A model generated the notes under the pieces. That model was not told the origin of the DNA, did no database searches, and saw only the letters and a program-made list of their open reading frames with translations. The position numbers and the translations under genes were made by a program. From the NCBI RefSeq assembly GCF_032854445.1, contig NC_088299.1, positions 3,635,001 through 3,699,000 on the forward strand: DNA of 64,000 nucleotides. Direction: 5' to 3'. The DNA is from Liolophura sinensis. Its lineage: Eukaryota > Mollusca > Polyplacophora > Chitonida > Chitonidae. This document shows positions 9,811 to 19,928 of this stretch, in pieces; the stretch's first letter is position 1, and each line of letters starts with the position of its first letter.

Positions 9811-10834
9811 ATTTTCTAATTGTTCAAATAATTTACAAGATTTAAAATGCTCTAAGATATGGGCGCCAACGTCTTAAAATAATACACCGCTTAAACCGAT
9901 TATTTGCAACTTAGATTTACCAGAATTCCTAAACATATATGATGTCAAACGCATCATGAAAGTGCAAAATACACCATAGAAGTGTGAATTTGACGTTCAG
10001 TGTTAGTTTGAAAGATTTCTTTAGCACTAAAAAGTGTTAATCTGACAGTATAAATGACTTCCCTCCGTCACCGATTCCAAAACACTGGATTTAACATTAC
10101 TAATATAATATACATGTTTACCATGTCAGTTTTAAGAGTGTAGATAATATAAACATTAGATGTCTGTCTAAACATGTAGACTGTCTAGATTGACAGAGGC
10201 ATTACTTATGGATAACAACTCCTGGATTTATTGTGTTGGTGTCTGTCTACATTATATGCAGTATGCGGTATGGTCAAAATGTATAAATAATGCAGCGGTA
10301 CGACACATAATATCTTAGAATAAAAGTCAATGTCATATTATCTTAATATCCACGCCAATAATTAATCATTTGTCTATTATTTGACAATATATGGGCGGAA
10401 TTTGCACTATTATGGTTTGGTTTGCACTAATTTGATTTTCTTCTATCAGAGAAGTTCAGCATTATTTGGATGCATTTATCATAACCTACGTGATGGACAC
10501 CCTGGAATTATAATCGCGTTAAGAGAGCTAGAAGTAAAACTTGATTTAACTATCTGTTACCAACTTTCGGGGCTAATTATTGATAAGAATTTTGACAGAG
10601 TGAGAATATATATTTATTTATCGATTTGATTGCTATGATGCCCGCGTTAAACCACCAACCATTGTTCAGTTAATGACGGACTTTTCCACGCGTGACCCAC
10701 CTATAGGCACATATCTTGGGGATCTATCATTTCTCCAAATGTGCAAAATGTTGTTGAGTATTGTGTACAACACTACAAGGGATGACATACATGTAAGATG
10801 AACAGCTTGTCTCTTCCCAAAAAATCTAATTCGG
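9811..10834. other. AT-rich DNA, nothing recognised
   Basis: No recognisable gene. The 82-codon ORF at 10381-10629 is low-complexity in codon use and lacks supporting signals. Words at 10020-10140 (AAAAAGTGTTAAT, TTTTAAGAGTGTAG) may be a further worn repeat end. Confidence 0.35.
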
Positions 10835-11665
10835 GTTCATATTGGCAAAATAACATCTTAATTAACAATCCCCCACACTAACATATTTGAATAACACCTC
10901 CAGTTAAACGCCCACACATAACATCTGTAATCAAGACCCTACGTAACTGAATATTATCTGTAATTAGGAACCCCACATACGCAAATAACATCCGTAATTA
11001 TGAGCCTCGTACGCCGGAATATTTATTTGTTTTTTATTTGATTGGTGTTTAACGCCGTACTCAAGAATATTTCACTTATACGACTGCGGCCAGCATTTTA
11101 GTGGGAGGAAACCGGGCAGAGCCACGGGAAACTCACGACCATCCGCAGGTTCCTGACAGACCTTCCGACCTACGGCCACAGAGGAAGCCACCATGACCTT
11201 GACTTGAACTCACAGCGACCGCATAGGTGAGAGGCTCCTGGGTCCTTACGCTGCGCTACAGTGCTAACCAAATGAGTCACCGATGTTATACGCCTGAATA
11301 ACATCTGTAATTAAGACCCTCACATACTTGAATGACATCTGTAAATAACATTACCCTATGCCTGAATAACATCTGTAATGATCCTCAAATACCTGACTAA
11401 CATCAATAATATAGCTCCCTCCCCGCACGCCAGGTAATGCAATTAAGCCTCCCCCCCCCCCCATTCCCCACGCACACACATACAGACACATGTATGCCCG
11501 AATAACACCTGTAACTTTGTCCTCCCCACGGCGGGAGTATCACTAATAAGTTAGTCCCACGCACATGCATGAATATCACCTGTAACATAGTCCTGCCCAC
11601 ATGCCTGAATAACACCAGTAACTTTGTCCTACCCACATGACTGAATAACACCTGGAATTAAGGTA
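10835..11665 (+). repeat. Degenerate minisatellite (CCTGAATAACATCTGTAATT units) split by a SINE
   Basis: About 20 diverged units of roughly 30-40 bp carry GAATAACA(T/C)CTGTAA plus a CC(C)ACA(T/C)A spacer, on both sides of the SINE at 11022-11288. One part (11440-11475) includes a C run and CA-rich sequence. Confidence 0.7.
11022..11288 (-). mobile_element. SINE family 1 inserted in minisatellite, 12-bp duplication
   Basis: Full family-1 body: tail near 11045-11085, CGACCATCCGCAGGTTCCTG, box B-like TGACTTGAACTC, and box A-like GCTAACCAAATGAGTCACCG at the high-coordinate end. Flanks TACGCCGGAATA (11010-11021) and TACGCCTGAATA (11289-11300) are either a 12-bp target duplication or neighbouring minisatellite units. 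Confidence 0.85.
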
Positions 11666-12803
11666 CGTCGAAGACCACCTTGTCCTCCAGCAATATGGTG
11701 TATCTGAACGTCAAATTAAAGTTTGAAACGAATCTTTGTATATTAACGTACATTTGGCGAATTACTTATTATTGATGTTTTATGGTAACTTACAAGTTAC
11801 ACTTGTATTTAAATGACTATTCACTTAATTACTAATAGATGCCTTGATCCTGAGGCTCGGAATGGGCGGTGGAAATGTTTCGTTATCTGAATTTGAGCTT
11901 CTAACATACCCGCTAATTCTTCTAGCTTGAAAAGCATAGAACAGACAGGCACTATTTGATGTCGGTTTGTGCATTTTAGCATGCAGCGAAGTTTGACGCG
12001 TCAAAACAAAGGGTGGGTAGCGTTGTCTTTGTTGTCTGTTTCAATCAAATTATAAACAACTGACACTCAGTTATGCACACCAGTCCCACATTAATAGGAC
12101 AAGACACCCGGTTAATAGAAAAGTATAGTTCGGATAAATTTATAAGTCTAAATAAATATTCTCTTTAGTTGCAAGCTTTCGCCGCTGTCGTCTTTACTCT
12201 ACAATCGTCCGTATCCAAACTCCGGGATAAATGTGGTATACTAAATGTGTTATACTAAATGTGTTTCGGAGGCGAAAGGTCGGTCGTTTTGGAGAGAATG
12301 AAACTGTAACAAATCTAAAACACGTTGGTGAAATTCGATTGTGCCAGAATAAAATTAAAGGTTTTATTTTTGCAGTAATGTACCATAGATATATGCCGAA
12401 AACGATACATATCCCCTCCCTCAGACAGTGGAATTTATGTACATTTTACATCTTGTTTGCATTTTACGGCAATAATCAAAGCTATATTACTTAAATAATG
12501 GCCTCAAATCGAGATATGGCCGCTGTGTCTCTCATATAGAATGGATGGTGTGTTTGTATGTGAGGGTGGGTGAGAGCGTGCGCGCGCGTGTGGGAGGGGC
12601 TAGTTCAAAAATGTCTGTATCAACATCCCATTTTATTTCCATAAGCCGCTTTCAGATGATGCGATCAGTTGAAAGCTTCAATCCCACAGTGGTTTTTTTG
12701 GTCGAATTCTGGTTAACTCGACTGTCCAATTGTGTGATGTCAGCAAAACAGGAACATTACTTCTGATCTCAATATTTAACTTTGTTTCCAATCTTATGAG
12801 AAA
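11666..12803. other. No recognised gene
   Basis: AT-rich DNA with a GT/GC-rich low-complexity patch at about 12545-12595. The 87-codon ORF at 12231-12494 starts with ATG but has no recognisable motif. Confidence 0.4.
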
Positions 12804-13238
12804 GCGACATTCTGACGAGACTCGCACGACAGCGCTAGACCCGGTCGAGACTTAGTGTACAACGCAATAAAAGTTCAGATTCAGTCGAGGCTTTTTTTCC
12901 AAAACGCGCCATTTTGCTGAATCTCGCAGACGAGCTTCGAAGGGGCACTCGAGAATCAGTCATCAAGGCGAGATTCAGACCGGTAGTGGTAAGATTCCAA
13001 CCCTTTCTCCACGTGGGTGTGGTCTATTCATGAATATTAATGAAATATGTCGTCATGGGGAATATTTAGGGTTAAGGCTAGGGTTCGACATGTTTCGTTA
13101 ATATTCATGAATAGGTCACGCCTGCCTGGAGAAAGGGTCGGAATCTTACCGCAGCCGATTCAGACGCAGGCGAAAAGTTACCCTAGATTCTCGACTGAAT
13201 ATCATTGTTGTCTCTTTGGAATTTTGTCAGAATGTCGC
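12804..13238. mobile_element. Long inverted repeat / fold-back element
   Basis: Inner arms 12988-13045 and 13093-13150 are 58 bp each and match at 50 positions after reverse complementing. They contain CTATTCATGAATATTAA. The 47-bp loop adds ATGTCG/CGACAT pairing. A further exact 13-bp inverted pair, GCGACATTCTGAC (12804-12816) and GTCAGAATGTCGC (13226-13238), brackets the structure. The intervening arms also share AATCTCG/CGAGATT and TCAGTCGAG-type words. No coding capacity; probably a MITE-like fold-back element. Confidence 0.7.
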
Positions 13239-13747
13239 GTTGTCGTCCTTATCTCCATTCATTCTTGACTAAGTCTAGCACTATTGTTTAAATATCGCCG
13301 TTTCTGCTCTGGGAAAAATGTGTAGGAGAGAGCATGGCCACATGCGGCTTCCGTAGAGAAGTGTCTAGACGGACATATTCCAGGAACGACAACTGGAAAA
13401 TGAAGGACTGTTCTGAATCTGGAACCGAGTTATTCCCCTTCCATTGTATGACTAGTCCTGCACATGACCACCCAAAGATGATTTATACACAACTGATCAC
13501 TTACATTTTCCATTTAAATTCATCACTGTGATCTTAGATATAACAAATTTGCGACATCCTTATCCTTTCAAGTTACGGAAAATAAATATCAGGAGGCTTG
13601 ACAGAACTTCTTGAATCTTGTTATTTAGCTTACACGTCACATCACCAAATTTTTCTAAGAACGTTTGCCACTCTTTGCAATCTGTATTTTATATCCATTG
13701 TGCGAGTTAAAAAAGGCAACAAAGTTTTTTAAATCAATAACAATACT
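13239..13747. other. No recognised feature
   Basis: Unique-looking DNA. ORFs up to 65 codons only, without motif or splice support. Confidence 0.35.
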
Positions 13748-13884
13748 TATATTTATTTGATTGGTGCTGCACACCGTAGTTCACAATATTTACGATGGCG
13801 GTAAGCATTATTGCAGAGCCCTGGGGAAACCCATGACCATCTGTAGGCTGCTGGAATACCTTTCCACGTACGGCCTGAGATGCG
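13748..13884 (-). mobile_element. SINE family-1 fragment (5'-truncated)
   Basis: Tail ATTTATTTGATTGGTG, ACCATCTGTAGGCTGCTGG and TTTCCACGTACGGCC are diverged family-1 words. The head is absent. Confidence 0.7.
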
Positions 13885-14100
13885 AATGTAATATAAACGA
13901 GTCGTTTAAATATGGACATCTGGTATCTTCTATATTGATTTGTGTGAATTAGCACCAGGAATGTTTTTTTTTTAAGTACTACCTGCATGACTAAAGAATT
14001 GGCTTCTAGCAAAAACCCCTCGAGTGGCATAAAACTGGAGACTAGAGCTACTGTATAATATGCAGTGACCTGTTCATTGTGTTCGAGCGCCAGTATGGAG

Positions 14101-14333
14101 CGAGTGAGTGAGTGCTTAGGGTTTAACGTCGTACTTAAGAATTGTTCAGTCATATGACGACGAAGGAGTCCTTAGAGTGCTTATATATGTGCCTCCTTGT
14201 TGCAGGACGGATTTCCACCGCTCTTTGATCTAGTGCTTCGTCACTAAGACGACTTACCGAAGGCAAGTAAGCCACCCCGCCCGAGCTACTATACTGAAAC
14301 GGGTTAACCAGACGTTGCACTATCCCCTGCATG
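14101..14333 (-). mobile_element. SINE family 2, head-truncated
   Basis: Starts GAGTGAGTGCTTAGGGTTTA (tail), then CAGTCATATGACGACGAAGG, CTCCTTGTTGCAGGACGG and GGCAAGTAAGCCACCCCGCC, and stops at ACTATCCCCTGCATG. The tRNA head is missing. Confidence 0.8.
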
Positions 14334-14435
14334 TCTCGTGTGTACATGTTCAAATCTACAGGCCATGCTTCGTACAGTGATATCACTATTTACAATGTTG
14401 ACTTTTATATTTTTTCCACGAAACCTTGTGTTAGA

Positions 14436-14574
14436 TGAGTGTGTGAGTGCTTAGGGTTTAACGTCGTACTTAACAATTTTTCAGTCATATTACGACGAAG
14501 GAATCCTTAGATTGCATGTAATGTGCCTCCTTGTTGCAGGACGGATTTCCACCGTTCTTTTATCTAGTGCTGCT
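14436..14574 (-). mobile_element. SINE family 2, 3' half only
   Basis: A second copy in the same orientation about 100 bp away. It runs from GTGAGTGCTTAGGGTTTAAC to TATCTAGTGCTGCTG and is then truncated. Confidence 0.8.
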
Positions 14575-15279
14575 GAAAATATCACCTATTCTTTTGGAAA
14601 AAATAGGCCGTTATATTTTATAGAAGGAAAAACAGCTTTGAATTGGCAAAGCAAAAATCATTTTTGAGGAGAAATACTTTACCCTGGAATCTATAATTTT
14701 CTCAATTTGTCATTATGTATTTCTGGTGTCTTCAGCGTACACGAGGATAAATACTCTCTTTAGTGAAGACCATAGACTTTTCGTCACGTCACGCAACAGT
14801 TTCAAACTTTCGGACAGCGATCTCTCCAATCCAAGCGGATTTTTTCCTTCTTATCAGAAGGAAATGTTGAAGCACAAATAGGAAAATGTGTTCACACAAT
14901 TGTTTGACCTTTCGGGATTCATGCATGTGGATTTTAGCCTGACGCTCCATCTTTCCTCTCCTTTCTCAACACGGGTCTTTGTTAACAAAGTTTGATCTTT
15001 GTATGTAAGGAATCCAATTACACATGTCTTGCACGCCATTCCATCTGTCCCCCCCTCTCTTTACCCAACAAGGTCTTTTAAAAACTGAGATAGTGTTGCT
15101 TGGTCTCTTTGAAGTATATCCCAAGCAAACAGCTAATGTGGCTTAATAAATGCGCTGTACCGGTCTCCATTGCACAATGACGTCTGAATCTTCCAACAGG
15201 TAAATGTGGCTTTATGCAATCTTATCTGTATTCCGCTGTCTACGAGATGGTTATGTGGACCTGCTGCCTATTGTCTGAT
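14575..15279. other. No recognised feature
   Basis: AT-rich DNA without a recognisable gene or repeat. Confidence 0.35.
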
Positions 15280-15480
15280 CTGCACTCAAAAAAGTATTCG
15301 GTTAATTTTAACACAAAGCCTGTTGTCTGAATGATGCTAAAATGTATTCTGTTCTTATAACATAATAACGCGTCATATTCAACAGAATCTTCATGTTGAC
15401 TTAATAGAATAGGTGTGCTATATTTAACAGAGCAATCTGCTGCAATAGCAGATAACAGACAACTCAGACAACTATCTAAC
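15280..15480 (+). repeat. Dispersed CACTCAAAAA repeat, best copy
   Basis: Runs from GCACTCAAAAAAGTATTC through GCCTGTTGTCTGAATGATGC to GCAATAGCAGATAACAGACAAC. The inverted pair GTTGTCTGA/TCAGACAAC sits near the ends. Homologous to 2068-2275 and 8130-8250. Confidence 0.6.
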
Positions 15481-15554
15481 TTTAAAACCTCTTGACTTTT
15501 AAAACAGCTGGTGAAACAGCAACAACTGCATTTGAAGACGTAACTTGGTCAAGG

Positions 15555-16235
15555 GTCTGGTAGTCGCACCTTACCAAACACTGAGACCTCGTCAAGCACT
15601 TGCAGCTGACTAAACATTTGCACCTCACCAAATACTGGACCTTACCAAACAATGGCATCTCGCTAGGTATTGCACCTTACCAATCACTTGCATTTTTTTT
15701 CAAACACTTGGCATCCCAGTCAAGCCTCCTCGAACAAGATTCGATCGTTTCGGTGGCCTAAGGGCTAGAGCGTCCGCCTCGAAGTCCGGAGACATGGTAT
15801 ACTTTAAAGATGGTAATTGTTACTGCCTCGCTTAGCGCTCCGCACTGACAGGATAGAACAAAGGAAACAGGAATGCTTGACTCGGTGTCAGTAGAATGTG
15901 ACTGGATGAGGTGTAATGCATGTTGTCTTCGACATCATACTGTAGCGCTGGCAGCATTTTGGCGGCGTGGACTGTTCGCCCTGCAAACAAGGAGGCCCAG
16001 TACGTGTGCATGTACACACACCTAATGACGTCTTGTCGTATGACTGAAAAATTGTTGTGTTGCACACCAAGTGAAACCCCCCAAAAACCTACAAACATAC
16101 ATACATACGTGCACGTCACCATACTCATGTACTCATCAAACATTTGCACCCCGCCATACTCATGTACTTATCAACACTTGTACATTGCCTAGCACTTGCA
16201 CCTCACAAAGTATTTGGCATCCCAGTTTAGCTTCC
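15555..16235 (+). repeat. ~20-bp degenerate minisatellite split by a family-3 SINE
   Basis: Units like CTTACCAAACACTTGCACCT recur from about 15555 to 15725 and again from about 16105 to 16235 (ATCAAACATTTGCACCCC, CTAGCACTTGCACCTC). Both sides contain TTGGCATCCCAGT, supporting one former array. Confidence 0.65.
15741..16075 (+). mobile_element. SINE family 3, nearly full length
   Basis: The head reads TGGCCTAAGGGCTAGAGCGT (box A-like) and CCGCCTCGAAGTCCGGAGAC. The post-head module is ACTTTAAAGATGG..CTGCCTCGCTTAGCG. The middle includes GTTGTCTTCGACATCAT and GGCAGCATTTTGGCGG. The tail is GTCGTATGACTGAAAAATTG. Small ORFs here are by-products. Confidence 0.8.
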
Positions 16236-16732
16236 AGATTCTATTAAGCAAACACATGGTCACCCATTCATGAACACGACACACAAGGGCGCTGAATGCG
16301 AGTGGTTTATACGGTTTTAGAATTTCATTTATTCAGTAATTTTATTATTTCGGTAACATTCTACCCATAAGTGAAACGTGTCACATGACGATAAATTTCA
16401 TCTGAGAATGCTACACAGAAATCGTTTGCATCCATTTTACTGAGACAAATAAACTGCAGCCTGTTTTTTTTTCATATTTTTGGGCTTGTCAGTAGGATTT
16501 TGGCGTCGCACAGACTAATTCCGCTCCATTTTCTCTAATGGACGGTGTAACAAAGAGCTGTTTATACATTGTGTCTAAACATTGGTTTCGGGTCCTGCAA
16601 TAAACTAAAAGAACTTTTTTACTTTAGCGGTTAGTGTAGAACGCCTAAGGCCAGTGAGCCCTTGTAAAAGGCACTCTACTGTTCATATACACGTTTACAG
16701 ATAAGAGGAGAGTAATATTATTTGCCTATACA

Positions 16733-16800
16733 TTTATTTATTTATTTGAGTGGTGTTTACCACAATACTGAAGAATCTCTCACCACAGCGGTAAGGTAGG
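16733..16800 (-). mobile_element. SINE family-1 tail fragment
   Basis: ATTTATTTATTTATTTGAGTGGTG followed by a degraded TACTGAAGAAT and GCGGTAAGG segment. Confidence 0.5.
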
Positions 16801-16904
16801 GCCTATGAATAGACGAAAGACGACTTAAAAGTCGCATCAAATTCTGGATTCAGAATATCACAAGTCGAAGATTAAGGTTTTAGTCCGGTAAGCCTGAGAA
16901 GTGT

Positions 16905-17055
16905 ATATGTTGAATGGAGAGGTGACCGTGGTCAAGTGGTTTAATAGAGGTAATTGCCTTTCAATAATCTCTAACATATGCAAGGTGCGAATTCAAGACC
17001 AGTATGAGAGGGGTATTTTGTACAATTTCTTGGGCATGGCGTTAAACAACAATCA
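16905..17055 (+). mobile_element. tRNA-headed SINE-like element with short 3' end
   Basis: GACCGTGGTCAAGTGGTTTA resembles box A and GTGCGAATTCAAGACC resembles box B, at about the right spacing. It ends TGGCGTTAAACAACAATCAG, a tail variant of the window's SINEs. A second box B-like word (GTGGATTCAAGTCCATGG) lies near 17209. Confidence 0.5.
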
Positions 17056-17359
17056 GGTAAAGAAAAAAGTAAATATATATGGGTCCACTAACATCCCCTG
17101 CATGATAGACATTGGTGGACGATTACGAATACCCATTTGTCTGCGTATTGTAAGCTGTACATGTTTTTACTAAGCTCGACGTTGTTAAATCGCTATCATA
17201 CAAGGCTGTGGATTCAAGTCCATGGCTGTTATATTGCACTAGGCTCCATTCACTCAAAGAAATTTCCTGTATATTTTCACTTTATATCATTAGCATGCAC
17301 CCGTCTCCTTGGAAACCCGCCTGATATGTGTGAGATTTTCACTGGACACAGAGATAGCT

Positions 17360-17815
17360 CTGACCCAGAGTGTTTTCTGCAGAAACGCTATACGTGTCGG
17401 AACTTTGATGGGAGCCTATTTCACAAATAGCATACAACACGGGAGGAACTGGGATCAGAGCTTATTTCTACAAAACTTGATACGGCACGGAAGGAACTGG
17501 ATTCAGAGAATATTTCTAGAAAACTCCATACGGAAGAAACTGGCATCACGGATTTTTCCACAGTTCCACATGTCAATGAAGGAACTGTAAGTAGAAATGC
17601 TTTCCATAAACACCAGATGGCAAGGAAGAAACTGTGAGCAGAGATAAATTCCATGGACTTCACACGTCATGGAAGGTACTATGAACAGTCCTGATTTCAA
17701 CAAAACTCCACATGGCACGGAAGAAACTATGCATGAGCAGAGATTATGTAATTAAATTTTACACTTCATTGAAGATATTATGATCAGCGATTATTTCCAC
17801 AGCACGGAACAAACT
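17360..17815 (+). repeat. Degenerate tandem array, ~55-60 bp units
   Basis: About seven or eight diverged units share TTTCTACAAAACT, CA.ACGGCACGGAAGGAACTG and GAGCAGAGA-type words. Several ORFs on both strands run through the array and reflect its periodicity rather than genes. Confidence 0.6.
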
Positions 17816-19175
17816 TGTACACGTTGCTGTAAGGTTCACGCAACTACCATAGAATCTTAGCGGATGATTAAGTACTTGTTGCTAGTGTAGTTACGTATAC
17901 CTTTTTAACAAATCCACTTTTAAAAAAATACAAAGAGACTGGGTAAGAAACCATTATCACAAAGATTTAAGACACTTGAGTGGCACGAAGGAATAAGCTG
18001 TATAAATGAGGGATTCATAACTTGACGGACGGGAGACGAATTGGTATGATTTTTAAAAAATTAGTCCAGTGCGCATCGGTTTTTTTCGCTCATTTTCAAA
18101 CATGCAGACAAACTGATGAGGAGAGCCTTTAACCATTCGACTCGTCTATTCTCAAAAGGCTGTTGTGGATTCAGCCAATATCATCACCTAGATCTGGTGA
18201 ACCATTCGTTTGAATCCATCATCCTTCGCATGGCGTCTCTTGTGACATTTCTTGTGAACAATGAATTGATGTCCCTGCAGCAAACCCTTTAATACTGACA
18301 CATTTCCAACATATACAGACCAGCTAAGCACGCACGAGATTATACACTGGCAAAAGCTGTTAACACGGATTTCGAATTTTTAATATAGGCTTAAATGGGT
18401 GGTTGAGCCAGTACGGTGAAATGTCTCATACAAAGCTTCTCCAAAGGTAATAATTAAGTCTGTTTGCGTTTCCCAAAACTGTAATGTTCATAAAACTGAT
18501 TATTTCTAGAAAATTACACATTCACACCATCATAACGACCCATTCTCCGAATCTCCAGAGACAAGCCAGCGGACTGTAGTTTTTGTCTCTTGCTAAATGC
18601 CAAAATGTTGTAATGGAACCAAGACGCAGTTAAAACTGAACCCAGTAAACTGGGTAGCACAGCGGGAACTGGCTGAAAACAAAATGTCAATGACACACGT
18701 TTGGAAAGCGGGTGGCGTTGATCATGCAGGCCTGCCTTGGTTACCAAAGCTATCTCTCTCTCACCAGTGAACATCTTGATGGGTTGGAATGGGCCAGTGG
18801 TCACATTTAACCATCTCTAAAAACAAAAACGCAGGAATTCTGAAATATGAATTTTCTTCCAAGAACTTGAACTTTGTTATCTCGTGCCATTCGGAACAAG
18901 CATACAGCACCCTTAACTCGGTTCTTTGGTTCATTTGAATCTGTTGTCAGCGATCGCTTTACAGATTCTTCCATTTTCTTGCTGTCGTGACGTAAAATGT
19001 TGTTTGCGCTGCGTAATTCGTCTGGGTCGGAATTATCATTGTTATTCAGCACCACACTCCAATAATGTTTGCTCATACGAGTTAGCAGTTAGCTTTATCG
19101 GTGAAGGAAACTGAAGTGCCCGGAGTAAACAACCGACTCTTGGCAGGTTAGTAACACACTTTCTCACGTTTGACC
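17816..19175. other. No confirmed gene; two adjacent minus-strand ORFs
   Basis: Minus-strand ORFs at 18514-18804 (96 codons) and 18807-19076 (89 codons, MSKHYWSVVLNNNDNSDPDE) lie end to end in a GC-richer patch. I recognise no domain in either and see no clear splice sites, so I leave them uncalled. Confidence 0.3.
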
Positions 19176-19188
19176 TACAATAGCACGC

Positions 19189-19354
19189 TTCCTCGCTGGT
19201 CGTAAGTGGGAAGGTCTGTCAGCAACCTGCGGATGGTCGTGGGTTTCCCCGGGCTCTGCCCAGTTTCCTCCCACCAAAATGCTGGCCACCGTTGTATAAG
19301 TGAAATATTCTTGAGTACGGCGTAAAACACGAGTCAAATAATTAAACAAATGGA
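19189..19354 (+). mobile_element. 5'-truncated SINE family 1 with 13-bp target duplication
   Basis: Begins inside the body (CCTCGCTGGTCGTAAGTGGG) and runs through GCAACCTGCGGATGGTCGTG to tail and AAATAATTAAAC end. Flanks TACAATAGCACGC (19176-19188) and TACAACAGCACGC (19355-19367) differ at one base. Confidence 0.85.
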
Positions 19355-19715
19355 TACAACAGCACGCCGCTGCGTGCAGGGCATAAGTGGTCTTCAATAA
19401 GTTTTCGACTGCGCAAACTGTCACACGGGTCTCGTAGATTGCTTATTGTCACCGAGAAACCAGGACCTGACGTAGGTCTTTTTCCCAACAATGTCTGTCG
19501 GCTGAAGATATCGTTACAGATTTTAGTGAATGTGGTTAATTTCTGTCTGTATTCCTTCAATTTCATTTCTCATTACAACTGAAATGTGTTTCAGCAGTTC
19601 TGAGACTGCCTAGGGGTATTTATTACGAACAGATGTGTTCAACGACAGAAAGCCCCGCAATATCACGTTGTAGAGGAGAATCATGATGTTAATAAAGCAA
19701 ACACTCCTTGTTATC

Positions 19716-19928
19716 TATTTATTTGGTTGGTGTACTCAAGAATATTTCACTTATACGACGGCAGCCAGAATTATGGTGGGAGGAAATCGGACACAGCCGG
19801 GGGGAAACCCACGACAATCCGCAGGTTTCAGCACGTACGACTTGAACTCACAGCGACCGCATTGGTGAGAGGCTCCTGAGTCATTGCGACGTACTGACAG
19901 GCTAACTCCCCTCGGTCACGGAGGCCCC
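19716..19928 (-). mobile_element. SINE family 1, with internal deletion
   Basis: Tail at the low end, GACGGCAGCCAGAATTATGG, a shortened middle, GACTTGAACTCACAGCGACC, and head GGTCACGGAGGCCCC at the high end. Confidence 0.8.

Noticed and set aside
13060-13085. Telomeric repeat
   Set aside because: TTAGGG occurs once in the loop of an inverted repeat; there is no tandem array. The (AACTT)n at 49840 is not a telomere motif either.
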